Source of the DNA: CAVVNN01 sp963838035
GTDB lineage: Bacteria; Actinomycetota; Thermoleophilia; Solirubrobacterales; 70-9
Assembly: GCA_963838035.1 (NCBI GenBank)
Contig: CAWIPM010000005.1
Coordinates: 224,651 to 288,650, forward strand
DNA length: 64,000 nt
Direction: 5' to 3'
Under the pieces are notes generated by a model. It ran no database searches, was not told the DNA's origin, and was given only the letters and a program-made list of their open reading frames with translations. Below are positions 1 to 10,296 of the stretch, one piece after another (position 1 is the stretch's first letter; every line of letters begins with the position of its first letter). The translations under genes were made by a program, and so were the position numbers.

Positions 1-1
1 G

Positions 2-238
2 CGGCGCGTCCACTTCTCGCGCGTCTCGCTGCGGATCGACAGCAAGCCCGGCGCGGTCACAGGCGGCGGTTGGGGAATCGGCGACGCCCTTCACGACGCC
101 GGTCACATCCTCGCGATCGCCGCCGGAGTCGCCCTCGTCGGCTTCGCCGTCATCGGCCCGCTGGCGCTGCTCGCCCTGCTCATCTGGCTGGCGAACCGCG
201 CCTGGGTGCGCCGCGGCCGCGAACGCGCTCTCGGCTGA
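2..238 (+). CDS. C-terminal part of a membrane protein, DUF4349-like (partial)
   Basis: An open frame enters from the left edge and stops with TGA at 236-238, so only the last 78 residues are visible. A short polar stretch ends in SLRIDSKPG and a Gly-rich linker. It is followed by one long hydrophobic segment (about residues 38-65) and a basic tail (RRGRERALG). This tail-anchored layout matches the C-terminal end of DUF4349 proteins, whose extracytoplasmic domain precedes one terminal transmembrane helix. The family name is inferred from layout only. A strong hairpin follows the stop directly. Confidence 0.55.
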   Translation, partial: RRVHFSRVSLRIDSKPGAVTGGGWGIGDALHDAGHILAIAAGVALVGFAVIGPLALLALLIWLANRAWVRRGRERALG

Positions 239-241
239 GTT

Positions 242-291
242 GCCGCTGCCGACTTTTGCCCCACCAGGGTGTGGTCAAAGTCGGCAGCGGC
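242..291. terminator. Perfect 15-bp inverted repeat, probable intrinsic terminator
   Basis: Bases 242-256 (GCCGCTGCCGACTTT) are the exact reverse complement of 277-291, with a 20-base loop. It lies 4 bases after the stop of the partial membrane-protein gene and 16 bases before the Nudix gene. There is no clean U tract, only CCTTTA after the right arm, so termination is inferred from stem strength and position. Confidence 0.6.
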
Positions 292-307
292 CCTTTAGGG
301 TGGGCCG

Positions 308-949
308 GTGACGGAGAGAGAGCGCGGGCCGGCGGAGGCCCCGAACCTCGGCGAGCCCTCCACCCCTCGCCCGGCGGCCTCGGTGGTGCTGCTGAGGAGG
401 GGCGGCAAGCACGCGGACCGCGCCCTCGAGGTGTTGCTGCTGAGGCGGACCGAGAGCGCCACGTTCATGCCCGGCGTGTGGGTGTTCCCAGGGGGCGCGG
501 TGGATCCCGAGGATGGCGAGAGCGAGGCCGGCCACCGCGCCTGTGCCGTGCGAGAGCTGGCCGAGGAGGCCGGGATCGAGCTGCCCGCCGGCGAGGAGAT
601 GGTGCTGTTCTCCCGCTGGATCACGCCGGAGGTCGTCTCACGCCGATTCGACGCCTGGTTCTTCCTCGCCCTCGCGCCGGCGCACAGCCCGCCGAAGCCC
701 GACGGCGTCGAGACCACCGACGCGGGTTGGTTCGAGCCGCGGGCTGCACTGGATGCGCATGCAGAAGGCGAGTTGGCGCTCGCCTTCCCCACCGTCAAGC
801 AGCTCGAGTCCCTGCTCCCCCACCGCAGCGCCGACGAGGCGATCGACGCCCATCGCGGCCGCGAGGTCGAGCCGATCCTGCCCAAGGTGATCGGCACCCC
901 CGACGAGCACCGCGTCGTCCTGCCGGGCGACCCCGACTACCCCGCATGA
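308..949 (+). CDS. Nudix hydrolase, NUDT7/NUDT19-like
   Basis: A 213-residue protein starting at GTG. It carries a Nudix core: FPGGAVDPED at about residues 60-69 and RELAEEAG at 82-89, which supplies the metal-binding glutamates. The stretch RWITPEVVSRRFDAWFF that follows (about 103-119) is typical of the NUDT7/NUDT19 (CoA and acyl-CoA diphosphatase-like) branch, which hydrolyses nucleoside-diphosphate derivatives using Mg2+ or Mn2+. The box has a longer spacing between its glycine and RE..EE parts than the classical signature, as is usual in that branch. It stands alone between the upstream hairpin and a convergent gene. The exact substrate cannot be told from sequence. Confidence 0.85.
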   Translation: MTERERGPAEAPNLGEPSTPRPAASVVLLRRGGKHADRALEVLLLRRTESATFMPGVWVFPGGAVDPEDGESEAGHRACAVRELAEEAGIELPAGEEMVLFSRWITPEVVSRRFDAWFFLALAPAHSPPKPDGVETTDAGWFEPRAALDAHAEGELALAFPTVKQLESLLPHRSADEAIDAHRGREVEPILPKVIGTPDEHRVVLPGDPDYPA

Positions 950-957
950 CCACCCGG

Positions 958-1629
958 TCAGCTGTCCGGGAACGGCGCCAGGCCGGCATGCCAGGGACCC
1001 GACGGGTAGGTGTGGATGCCGCTCTCCTCCATCTCCGACTGCAGCCGCTTGAACAGCTCGCCGGCGTTCTTCAGCGCCGCGATCAGCTCGGCCTCGGTGC
1101 GCTCGCGCAGGTGCCAGAGGAACCAGAGCTGGCGGTCGTTGACGCCGAAATCGACCTCGCCGGTCATCGTCGTGGTCCAGGCGAGGAAGCCCGGGCCGAA
1201 AAGCTCGCGCAGCGCGACCGGGTCGTACTCGCGCGGGACCGTGGCGAGAAAGCGTCTGTTGAAGTCGATCGACTCGAACTCGACCTTGCGGGCGAGGTGC
1301 TGGGTGACGACCTCATGGCCCTCGATCGACTCGACGTTGAAGGCGGGCACGACCTCGGCCAGATCCGGCATGTGAGCCTTCGCCAGCAACGCGGTCGGCA
1401 GCACCGCCTTGCCGAACAGCCCGCCGGCCTCCTTCTCGTCGGCGTCGCAGGAGGAGCCCCAGAACCCCTCGGCGAGCTGGCCGGTCAGCCGGTTGGTCCC
1501 CCCCACGCACAGCGCCACCGGCCCGTCCTTGGGATTGATCCCGCCGACCGTCTCGTAGGTGAGACCCTGCATCTCGCCGTGCTTCCGCACGATCTCGGCC
1601 CAGGCTTCGGCTTCCTGCTTGGCGCCCAT
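958..1629 (-). CDS. Conserved hypothetical protein, cytoplasmic
   Basis: A 223-residue protein with no signal peptide and no clear membrane segment, starting at ATG 1629. I do not recognise it with confidence. The middle part (FNRRFLATVPREYDP...FGPGFLAW) loosely resembles proteins in which an FxxRF strand is followed by an acidic loop, as in DUF3137, but this is only an impression. It is divergently arranged with lemA, with 77 bases between the two starts, so they may share a control region. High G/C at third positions argues that it is a real gene. Confidence 0.6.
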   Translation of the reverse strand: MGAKQEAEAWAEIVRKHGEMQGLTYETVGGINPKDGPVALCVGGTNRLTGQLAEGFWGSSCDADEKEAGGLFGKAVLPTALLAKAHMPDLAEVVPAFNVESIEGHEVVTQHLARKVEFESIDFNRRFLATVPREYDPVALRELFGPGFLAWTTTMTGEVDFGVNDRQLWFLWHLRERTEAELIAALKNAGELFKRLQSEMEESGIHTYPSGPWHAGLAPFPDS

Positions 1630-1706
1630 GCGCGCCGATCCTATTAGGGCCCGGGGTTCGGGCGGCTAGGATGGGCCGAGCCCGGTCCGACCAAGGAGCC
1701 TGCCCC

Positions 1707-2264
1707 ATGATCATCGTCATCGTCGTCATCGCGATAGTCGTCATCGCGGCCCTCTACTACGTCGCGAAGCGCAACTCGATCATCTCCTCCCGCAACCGGG
1801 TCGACGAGTCCTGGAGCGGGATCGATGTGCAGCTGAAGCGCCGCCACGACCTCGTCCCCAACCTGGTCGAGACCGTGAAGGGCTATGCCGAGCATGAGAG
1901 CCAGGTCTTCGAGAAGACCTCGAAGGCCCGGGCCGAGGCGATGTCGGCCCAGGGGGTCGGCGAGACCGCCAAAGCAGAGGAGAAGCTGACCGGAGCGCTG
2001 ACCGACCTACGCGCCGTCGCCGAGAACTACCCGGCGCTGCGCGCGACCGAAAACTTCCAGCAGCTCAGCCGCAACCTCTCCCAGCTGGAGGACGAAATCC
2101 AGGCCTCGCGCCGGATCTACAACTCAAACGTGCAGTCCTACAACACGAGCATCCAGCAGTTCCCGGGCTCGATCATCGCCAACCAGGGCGGCTTCACCGC
2201 GCGCGAGTACTTCGAAATCGACGGCGCCGAGCGCGAGCCGGTCGCGGTCAGCTTCGACAAATAG
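1707..2264 (+). CDS. lemA: LemA family protein
   Basis: A 185-residue protein. Residues 1-19 are an almost pure Ile/Val/Ala membrane helix, followed by NRVDESWSGIDVQLKRRHDLVPNLVETVKGYA, the hallmark of LemA proteins. The rest is a helical bundle ending in the conserved ...AREYFEIDGAEREPVAVSF tail. The start is ATG 1707 because it has AAGGAG at 1692-1697 and puts the membrane helix at the N-terminus. An upstream in-frame start at 1671 would add a meaningless basic leader. LemA proteins are membrane-anchored with the bundle facing outward or periplasm-like space. Their biochemical role is not settled. Confidence 0.9.
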   Translation: MIIVIVVIAIVVIAALYYVAKRNSIISSRNRVDESWSGIDVQLKRRHDLVPNLVETVKGYAEHESQVFEKTSKARAEAMSAQGVGETAKAEEKLTGALTDLRAVAENYPALRATENFQQLSRNLSQLEDEIQASRRIYNSNVQSYNTSIQQFPGSIIANQGGFTAREYFEIDGAEREPVAVSFDK

Positions 2265-2286
2265 CGAAGCTGACTAAGCTTTGGCC

Positions 2287-2478
2287 ATGACCGCGACGAA
2301 GGAAGCGACCCTCTGGATCTGCGAGAGCTGCGGGTTCATCTACGACCCCGAGATCGGCGATCCCGATGGCGGGATTCCGCCCGGAACGGCGTTCGAGGAC
2401 ATCCCAAGGGACTGGTTCTGCCCGGTCTGCGGCGCCAGGACCACCGACTTCCGCCCACTCGAGCCGGGAGAAGCCTGA
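2287..2478 (+). CDS. Rubredoxin
   Basis: A 63-residue protein with the two iron-binding knuckles of rubredoxin: C12-x2-C15G and C45PVC48G, around a DPDGGIPPGTAFEDIP core. Rubredoxins carry one electron on a single Fe(Cys)4 centre and serve alkane hydroxylases, oxygen-reducing or peroxide-reducing enzymes. ATG 2287 is preferred over TTG 2281. Its partner is not obvious; the next gene is a GMC oxidoreductase about 60 bases downstream on the same strand, and a superoxide dismutase lies further on, so a redox role in oxidative stress is possible but inferred. Confidence 0.93.
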   Translation: MTATKEATLWICESCGFIYDPEIGDPDGGIPPGTAFEDIPRDWFCPVCGARTTDFRPLEPGEA

Positions 2479-2539
2479 GGAGCCTCGATCGCCCCGCCCG
2501 CCGAGAACGCGGAGTGAGTGAGCGAGGCCATCGGTGATC

Positions 2540-4219
2540 ATGAGCGCGAACGAGCGGGGGCAGAGCACGCGGGCGGGATTTGACTTCGACTGGATAGTTG
2601 TCGGGTCCGGATTCGGGGGCTCGGTTTCGGCCCTTCGGCTGGCTGAGAAGGGGTACAGCGTCGCGGTCCTCGAGTGCGGCAGTCGATTCCGCGACGAGGA
2701 CTTCGCCGAGTCGACGCTGCGCCAGCCCAGGCGGTACTTCTGGGCCCCCAAACTCGGCCTCCGCGGGGTCCTGCGGATGACCTTCTTCAAGGACCTGTTC
2801 GTTGTCTCCGGGAGCGGCGTCGGTGGCGGAAGCCTCGGCTACGCGAACACCCTCTACCGGGCGCGCCCGGCGTTCTTCACCGACTCGCAGTGGGCGGAGC
2901 TCGGCAACTGGGAGGCCGAGCTGGCCCCGCACTATGACACAGCCGAACGGATGCTCGGCGTCGTCGAGTACGAGGGGTTGGGCCCAGCCGACAAGCTCCT
3001 CAAGGAATACGGGGAAGAGATCGGCGCCGGCGACACCTTCACCAACACGCGGGTGGGCGTCTTCTTCGACCGGCCGGGGGAGAAGGTCCGGGACCCATTC
3101 TTCGAAGGCGAGGGGCCGGAGCGAACCGGCTGCGTGCGTTGCGGGAGCTGCATGGTCGGATGCCGACACGGCGCCAAGAACACGCTGATGAAGAACTACC
3201 TCTGGTTCGCCGAGAAGCTCGGTGTCCGGATCGTGCCCGAACGGCAGGTGACCGAGATCCGCCCGCTCGGCCCGGCGGACGGATCAGGCGGCTACACGGT
3301 CAGCAGCGAGCGCTCCGGCTCCTGGCTGCGCAAGCGGCGCCGCACCCTCACCGCGCGTGGGGTGGTGATCGCCGCCGGCGCCCTGGGCACCAACAACCTG
3401 CTCGCGAACTGCAGGCACAGCGGCGCCCTGCCGCGCCTCTCGGATCGGATCGGCGAGGTGATCCGGACCAACTCGGAGTCGATCCAGTCCGTCACCGCGA
3501 GGGACGACGAGCGCGACTTCAGCCGCTCGGTCGCGATCACCTCGAGCATCTACCCCGACCCCGACACCCACATCGAGGTCGTCACCTATGGCGAGGCCGG
3601 CGACGCGATGAGCGGGACCTTCACCGCGATGACGGGCCCGGGGACGCGAGTGACGAGGCCGCTGAAGTGGATAGCGGCGATCCTGCGCCATCCGCTGCAG
3701 GCGCTGCGGATGCGCATCCCCTACCGGTGGTCGCGACGGACGGTGATCCTGCTGGTGATGCAGACGGTCGACGCGGCGATGCACCTGCGCCCCAAGCGCA
3801 AGCTGCTGGGGAGCGGGGTGCGCCTGCAGACCGAACAGGATCGCGAGCGCCCGAACCCGATCTACATCCCCGCCGCCGCCCAGGCCGCCCGCTGGTTCGC
3901 AAAGCGGACCGGGGGAATCGCCCAGAGCGCGCTCACCGAGTCGATCCAGAACGTCCCGACGACGGCTCACATACTCGGCGGCGCGGTGATCGGTGCCGGC
4001 CCCGAGAGCGGCGTCGTCGACTCGGCCAACCGGGCCTTCGGCTACGAGAACCTGCTCGTCACCGACGGCGCCTCGATCCCCGCCAATCCCGGCGTCAACC
4101 CCAGCCTGACGATCACCGCCAAGGCCGAGCACGCGATGAGCCAGGTGCCGCCCAAGGCGGGAGCCGAGCCGCGCCACCTGCCGGAGGCAGCGCGGCCGGC
4201 AACGCGCGTTGCTTCCTAA
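2540..4219 (+). CDS. GMC-family FAD oxidoreductase, cholesterol-oxidase-like
   Basis: About 559 residues. The N-terminal dinucleotide fold WIVVGSGFGGSVSALRLAEKG binds FAD. A Cys-rich motif, CVRCGSCMVGCRHGAKNT (about residues 198-215), is shared with the cholesterol-oxidase-like branch of GMC enzymes. The C-terminus has the family's active-site His in VPTTAHILGGAVIG and the closing VTDGASIPANPGVNPSLTITAKAEHAM. There is no signal peptide. These enzymes oxidise sterol or other alcohols using FAD and oxygen or another acceptor; the substrate here is unknown. ATG 2540 is chosen, with GTG 2534 as the alternative. Confidence 0.88.
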   Translation: MSANERGQSTRAGFDFDWIVVGSGFGGSVSALRLAEKGYSVAVLECGSRFRDEDFAESTLRQPRRYFWAPKLGLRGVLRMTFFKDLFVVSGSGVGGGSLGYANTLYRARPAFFTDSQWAELGNWEAELAPHYDTAERMLGVVEYEGLGPADKLLKEYGEEIGAGDTFTNTRVGVFFDRPGEKVRDPFFEGEGPERTGCVRCGSCMVGCRHGAKNTLMKNYLWFAEKLGVRIVPERQVTEIRPLGPADGSGGYTVSSERSGSWLRKRRRTLTARGVVIAAGALGTNNLLANCRHSGALPRLSDRIGEVIRTNSESIQSVTARDDERDFSRSVAITSSIYPDPDTHIEVVTYGEAGDAMSGTFTAMTGPGTRVTRPLKWIAAILRHPLQALRMRIPYRWSRRTVILLVMQTVDAAMHLRPKRKLLGSGVRLQTEQDRERPNPIYIPAAAQAARWFAKRTGGIAQSALTESIQNVPTTAHILGGAVIGAGPESGVVDSANRAFGYENLLVTDGASIPANPGVNPSLTITAKAEHAMSQVPPKAGAEPRHLPEAARPATRVAS

Positions 4220-4222
4220 CGG

Positions 4223-4828
4223 TCAGCCCGCCTCGGCGAGCCTCTCGCCGACGTAATCCCAATTCACGACGTTCCAGAACGCGTCGATGTAGTCGGGTCG
4301 CTTGTTCTGGTACTTGAGGTAGTAGGCGTGCTCCCAGACGTCGCAACCGAGCAGCGGCGTGCTCCCGTCGGAAACCGGGGAGTCCTGGTTTGGCGTGGAG
4401 ACCACGGCGAGGCCGGTCCCGTCGTGCACGAGCCAGGCCCAGCCGGAGCCGAAGCGGGCGATCCCGGCGGCTTTGAACTCATCCTTGAAGGAGTCGAAAG
4501 AGCCGAATGTCTCGGTGATCGCGGCGCCCAGCTCGCCGCCCGGCTCGCCACCGCCGGCGGGGCTGAGCATCTGCCAGAAGAGGCTGTGGTTGTGGTGGCC
4601 ACCGGCGTTGTTGCGGACCGGGCCCTGCTTGTCGCCGGGCAGGCTGGAGAGGTTGCGCAGCACGTCCTCGACGTCGCGGTCGGCCCACTCTGTCCCCTCC
4701 AGCGCGGCGTTGGCTTTGTCGACGTAGGCCTGGTGGTGCTTGTCGTGGTGAACCCGCATCGTCGCCTCGTCGATATGTGGCTCGAGCGCGTCGTAGGGGT
4801 AGGGAAGGTCGGGAACCGAGAAAGCCAT
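4223..4828 (-). CDS. sodA: Superoxide dismutase, Mn-type (Fe/Mn family)
   Basis: A 201-residue cytoplasmic enzyme that dismutes superoxide to oxygen and hydrogen peroxide. Metal ligands are visible as H27 (RVHHDKHH), H81 (NHSLFW), D163 and H167 (GCDVWEHAYY). The second-shell pattern, GG at 76-77 with Q148 in the C-terminal NQDSP, follows E. coli SodA rather than SodB, which suggests manganese. It is convergent with the GMC oxidase gene, with only 3 bases between the stops. Length is normal for the family. Confidence 0.93.
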   Translation of the reverse strand: MAFSVPDLPYPYDALEPHIDEATMRVHHDKHHQAYVDKANAALEGTEWADRDVEDVLRNLSSLPGDKQGPVRNNAGGHHNHSLFWQMLSPAGGGEPGGELGAAITETFGSFDSFKDEFKAAGIARFGSGWAWLVHDGTGLAVVSTPNQDSPVSDGSTPLLGCDVWEHAYYLKYQNKRPDYIDAFWNVVNWDYVGERLAEAG

Positions 4829-4868
4829 CTGGCGTCTCCTTCTGGTCGAATGCGAAGTTAACGGCAGC

Positions 4869-5960
4869 CTAGCGACCGAGGAACTGCACCCGCGGGACCG
4901 TGTCCGCGTCGCCGCCGGTCCAGGCGTTGAAGGCGTACCAGGCGGGCTTGGCTTCGCGGTTGCTGGTCAGCAGCCCGGCCGAGTCGCAGAATTGGCAGGC
5001 ACCGTACGCATCGGTCCAGGAGAACCACCAGACCCCCCCGATCCGCCAGCTCCGCCGGTGGGCGGAAAGCAGAGAGAAGGCCCTGTCGAGTTCTTCCGCC
5101 TGCCCGTAGAGGCCACGCTCCCAGCGCGATTGGCCGCTGTTGGAGCCCCAGCCCAACTCGGTGACGTAGAGCGGCGTCGCCGAGTCGTGGTGGACGCGCA
5201 TCACCCGTCGCAGGTTGGCGATCTGAGCGCGCATCGCCTCGGCGCGGGCCACATAGGGGTGCAGCGCGACGCCGTCGAAGTACGGCTTCACCCGGCGCGC
5301 CCTATAGAGCCGCGTGAGGAAGTCCCCGGACGGGATATTGGGCGGCGCCTGCAGGGGTCGCCCGAAGAGACCGCCGACGATGACCCTCGAGCCGGGATCG
5401 GCCCGATGCAGGACTCGCCCCGAGAGCCGCACCAGCGCGGCGAACGCGACCGGGTCGGGCCGGCGGGCAAAGGTGACGATGTTCTCCTCATTCCATATCT
5501 CCCAGCTGCGGATCGGCAGGAAGGGCAGGCGGGGGTGTTCTTCCCAGAAGGAGCCTTCCGGGCCATAGCGCTCGACCGCGTCGCGCAGAAAGGTTGACCA
5601 GCCCCAGCGCTGCCAGCCGGTCGCCACCGGCAACTCGGACGGCTGCGAAGCAGCCCATCCCGGGCTGTCCGAGACGAAGGGAAAGACGCGGATCCCCTGC
5701 TGAGCCGCGAGCCCGACGGCGCGGTCGTAGGCCGAGAAGTCCGGTTCGGCGACGGTGGGGTTTTCGGGCTGCACCTCTGCCCAGTCCAGCGGCAGTCGCA
5801 CGCTCTGCACCCCCGACTCCCGCATCAGCAAGTAATCGGAGGCTTCGGTCGCGCCCTGCGGGGAGATCCCGATCAGGCGCGGCGGCAGATCGGCCCCGGC
5901 AGAGGGCGGCAACGCGAGCAGCGCCAGGGAGATCAGAAGTGGCAGCAGGGGCTTTCGCAT
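4869..5960 (-). CDS. Secreted glycoside hydrolase, GH-A clan (GH39/GH5-like)
   Basis: A 363-residue protein with a signal peptide (MRKPLLPLLISLALLALPPSAGA, probable cleavage near residue 23). The rest reads as a TIM-barrel glycosidase: SVRLPLDWAEVQP near the start, WEIWNEEN as the usual acid/base strand-4 motif, DGVALHPY, and YVTELGWG as the nucleophile strand-7 motif. The two glutamates expected for retaining cleavage are present. The WNE.N and TE.GW pair places it in clan GH-A, near GH39/GH5; the exact family and substrate need a profile search. It lies alone between sodA and tRNA-Pro. Confidence 0.8.
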   Translation of the reverse strand: MRKPLLPLLISLALLALPPSAGADLPPRLIGISPQGATEASDYLLMRESGVQSVRLPLDWAEVQPENPTVAEPDFSAYDRAVGLAAQQGIRVFPFVSDSPGWAASQPSELPVATGWQRWGWSTFLRDAVERYGPEGSFWEEHPRLPFLPIRSWEIWNEENIVTFARRPDPVAFAALVRLSGRVLHRADPGSRVIVGGLFGRPLQAPPNIPSGDFLTRLYRARRVKPYFDGVALHPYVARAEAMRAQIANLRRVMRVHHDSATPLYVTELGWGSNSGQSRWERGLYGQAEELDRAFSLLSAHRRSWRIGGVWWFSWTDAYGACQFCDSAGLLTSNREAKPAWYAFNAWTGGDADTVPRVQFLGR

Positions 5961-6029
5961 GCGGTCTTACCCATACCCCGCGCAGGAGCGGAAGTCGCGG
6001 CGGCCGGTATGCGCGCGGTGACGATGCAA

Positions 6030-6103
6030 TCGGGGCGCCCGGATTTGAACCGGGGACCTCACCGACCCGAACGGTGCGCGCTACCAGGCTGCGCCACGCC
6101 CCG
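6030..6103 (-). tRNA. tRNA-Pro (anticodon CGG)
   Basis: The minus strand folds into a full 74-base cloverleaf. The acceptor is CGGGGCG/CGCCCCG with discriminator A. The D arm contains AGCCTGGTA, the anticodon stem-loop is CACCG-TTCGGGT-CGGTG with anticodon CGG, and the T arm is CCCGG-TTCAAAT-CCGGG. The CCA end is not encoded. CGG reads the CCG proline codon. Confidence 0.96.
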
Positions 6104-6135
6104 AGAGGCGGGGATTATCCCAGACTGCCGCGCGA

Positions 6136-6885
6136 CTACTGGACCGCCTCGATCGCGGCTTCGATTTCGCCCAGGGCCGGGCCGTCCTGGAGAGTCCGGG
6201 TCCCGTTCGGCCCGCTGACTATCGCCGCCTGGCGCGTGCGGATGCCGAGGCCGGTTCCGAGGCGGTCGTAGCCTTCGAGCTGCTTGGCGATCGCCCCGCC
6301 GGGGCCACCGTTCTGTTCGAGGTAGCTGCGCCATTCCGGCAGGTTCAGTTCCTCCACCCCGCCGGCGATCGATTCGAGGAAGTCCTGGTCGATTCCGAAC
6401 CGCTTCGCTTCGTCCTGGTTGCGGAAGAAGAGGTAGGTGTACTGCCAGCCGTAGCCCTGGTGAGCGGCCGCCTCGGCGCCGTAGAAGCCGAGCTCCTGAG
6501 GGCTTTCGCTGACCGAGTAGTGGCGATAGAGGAGCATGGCGCTTCCCGGGCGGGCATAGCCTTCAACCAGGCCGGGGATCGTGCGGAGGAAGTCCGCGCG
6601 GCAGCTGGAGCACTGCAGGTCGTTGAAGATCTGGATCGTCACCGGAGCGTCAGAGGAGCCGAGGCGGTCGCCTTCCTGCGGCACGCCGCCGAAGAGTTCC
6701 TGCGCTTCGGCGATCCCGGCGACCTTGACCACGTCCCGCCCCGCCTTCTGGGTCGAGATGCTGACGACCGCGTAGCCGAGGCCGAACAAGCCGAGGGCCA
6801 GCGCCGCGAGCACCCAGAGACGCCCCCGACGAGGAATCGGCTTGGCCCCGGGGCCACTCACAGGGGTCTCGGCGAGCTCGGGCAT
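6136..6885 (-). CDS. Membrane-anchored DsbA-like thioredoxin-fold protein
   Basis: A 249-residue protein. A short basic N-terminus is followed by one membrane helix (VLAALALGLFGLGYAVVSI, about residues 26-45). The external domain has a thioredoxin fold: GSSDAPVTIQIFNDLQCSSC, with the redox pair CSSC, then an inserted helical segment and a return to the fold at its end. This matches the DsbA/DsbG-like thioredoxin_4 group, which forms, isomerises or reduces disulfides outside the membrane. ATG 6885 is chosen; an upstream in-frame start at 6957 would add 24 residues overlapping the promoter of the next gene. Confidence 0.82.
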   Translation of the reverse strand: MPELAETPVSGPGAKPIPRRGRLWVLAALALGLFGLGYAVVSISTQKAGRDVVKVAGIAEAQELFGGVPQEGDRLGSSDAPVTIQIFNDLQCSSCRADFLRTIPGLVEGYARPGSAMLLYRHYSVSESPQELGFYGAEAAAHQGYGWQYTYLFFRNQDEAKRFGIDQDFLESIAGGVEELNLPEWRSYLEQNGGPGGAIAKQLEGYDRLGTGLGIRTRQAAIVSGPNGTRTLQDGPALGEIEAAIEAVQ

Positions 6886-6944
6886 CTGCCCATTATCCCG
6901 TTTCCCAGGGCAGCCCGAATAGGGCGCAATTTGCGACCTTCCGA

Positions 6945-6972
6945 TTGACACCGCCATCTCCGGCGATAACTT
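6945..6972 (+). promoter_or_regulatory. Putative sigma-70-type promoter
   Basis: TTGACA at 6945-6950 is a perfect -35 box. TAACTT at 6967-6972, 16 bases later, is a fair -10. It lies about 40 bases upstream of the small gene at 7009, whose GTG start is preceded by GGGAGG. Inferred by eye. Confidence 0.45.
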
Positions 6973-7008
6973 CTATCTACGCAATTTCAACTACCTGGGA
7001 GGTCCGCC

Positions 7009-7203
7009 GTGGCCAATCACCTGACGCCCACCGAGCTTGCCGACGAGTTGCGCATGCAACGGCAGGAGGTGATCGGCAAGTGCATGGAGATGGGCGTCCC
7101 GATATTCCACGGTCGCATCGACCGCAGCCTCTTCGAAACCTCGCTGCGCCAGCTCGGCCGGCGGGGCGGGAGTGGGCCTCAGGCCTCGGCCGCGGCTCAC
7201 TGA
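7009..7203 (+). CDS. Small helix-turn-helix-like protein
   Basis: A 64-residue protein starting at GTG with a good ribosome site (GGGAGG at about 6999). The sequence LTPTELADELRMQRQEVIGKCMEMGVPIFHGRIDRSLFETSLRQ looks like an excisionase/MerR-type winged helix-turn-helix: a 'tier' helix, a recognition helix, then a short wing with HGRIDR. The tail is Gly/Ser/Ala-rich and probably disordered. Function is inferred from shape only. It ends 16 bases before the acyl-CoA synthetase gene and probably shares its transcript, so it could be a local regulator. Confidence 0.65.
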   Translation: MANHLTPTELADELRMQRQEVIGKCMEMGVPIFHGRIDRSLFETSLRQLGRRGGSGPQASAAAH

Positions 7204-7219
7204 ATAGACTTCCCCCGCA

Positions 7220-9001
<1,782 letters not shown>

Positions 9002-9027
9002 CCGGCGCCCGGTGGACGGGCGGAGAG

Positions 9028-10281
9028 CTAGGACGCCTCGCCGGACTGACGCAGCAGAACCGAGGTGGTCTGCTCGAGCACCCGGCGCCAGGCCGAGATC
9101 TGCTCGGACTCCTCCTCGGCTGCCCGCTCTACCACGCGCCGGACGCGGCGCTCGGAGATCTCGAGGCCGTGGCGCTCGGAGATCTCCTTGTAGCGATCGT
9201 AGTCCTGGGCGAGGGTGGCGGTGACCGATTCGAAGCCGTGGCGGGCGATCTTCAAGCGACGCGAATAGTCCATGATCGGTGTGCCGAACATCAGCTCGTC
9301 GGTCGGCTCGGGCTCGATCAGCACAATGTCGACTCCCGGGTACTTCTCCTCCCACTGGGCAACCGCCTCGTGAAGCCGGGCGTGGGCGATCAGGCGGAAG
9401 GTCTGGTTGGCGATCGCGGGCAGGCCCATGTCCGATACCCGCCGCGCGCGGGTCCCGAAGACCGTCGGGATCGTCTTCTCGAAATCGTTGACGAAGGGGA
9501 CGAGCGGGTTGACGACGATGATGAACTTCGCTCCCTTCTCGACCGCGATGTCGACGTTTGTGGTCGAGCGGATGCCGCCGTCGACCAGCTGGCGGCCCTT
9601 CAGGTCGATCGGCTTGTAGACGATCGGCAACGCGGTCGAGCACTGGACCGCCTTCGAGATCGGCACGTCGCCCCAGCCATCCTCGCCGAAGACGATCCGC
9701 TCGCAGGTGTCGAGATCGGTCGCGGCCAGGTACAGCTCGCGCTCGAGCAGGCGGAAGTCGTTGGAGCGACCTGCGGCGGCGAGCACGTCGGCTACGTACT
9801 CCTCGATGCCCGAGCCCGAGTAGAGCCCCGTGGGCAGCGCCTCGGCGAGGCCGACGCCGATGTCGATTGCCGACAGCTCTCCGATCCGCGCCAGCGCCCT
9901 CACCAGCTCGAGGCTGCGCAGCGGCAGCAGCGCCGCTTTGCGCAGGAAGCCGAGGTAGTTGGGCTTCAGCACCTTGTCGAGGTCGAGGTCTTCCAGCTCT
10001 GAGGGAGTGCTCGAGTTGAGCACCTGCATCATCTCGTCGGGCGTGATGCCGTTGGCGAGCATCGCGGCGACGAACGAGCCGGCGCTGGTGCCGACGTAGA
10101 TGTCGAAGTTGTTGACGGTGCTGTTGACCGCGAGCAGGTCGAGGGCGCGCAGCGCACCGATCTCGTAGACACCGCCGGTGAAGCCGCCGCCGCCAAGCAC
10201 CAGCGCGGTCTTCGACGGCCGCTTGCGCGAGCGGCGCCGGCGGGGCTGGGACTCGATGTCCACAACTTTGCCCATAAACAT
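9028..10281 (-). CDS. Patatin-like phospholipase
   Basis: A 417-residue protein. The oxyanion-hole loop LVLGGGGFTGGVYE begins near residue 27. The nucleophile elbow GTSAGS (64-69) places catalytic Ser66, and the aspartate of the Ser-Asp dyad is in LVDGGIR. These are the defining parts of bacterial patatins, which hydrolyse acyl esters of lipids. The N-terminus is very basic (RRRRSRKR) without a signal peptide, which suggests a cytosolic or membrane-surface enzyme. The start may be ATG 10281 or 10275. It is divergent from the DacB-like gene with 15 bases between the starts. Confidence 0.88.
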   Translation of the reverse strand: MFMGKVVDIESQPRRRRSRKRPSKTALVLGGGGFTGGVYEIGALRALDLLAVNSTVNNFDIYVGTSAGSFVAAMLANGITPDEMMQVLNSSTPSELEDLDLDKVLKPNYLGFLRKAALLPLRSLELVRALARIGELSAIDIGVGLAEALPTGLYSGSGIEEYVADVLAAAGRSNDFRLLERELYLAATDLDTCERIVFGEDGWGDVPISKAVQCSTALPIVYKPIDLKGRQLVDGGIRSTTNVDIAVEKGAKFIIVVNPLVPFVNDFEKTIPTVFGTRARRVSDMGLPAIANQTFRLIAHARLHEAVAQWEEKYPGVDIVLIEPEPTDELMFGTPIMDYSRRLKIARHGFESVTATLAQDYDRYKEISERHGLEISERRVRRVVERAAEEESEQISAWRRVLEQTTSVLLRQSGEAS

Positions 10282-10296
10282 GGATTATTTCAGGCG

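Noticed and set aside
70..1647. A 525-codon plus-strand frame over the Nudix gene and the next gene
   Set aside because: Arginine-rich composition; it runs through a strong hairpin and two better supported genes.
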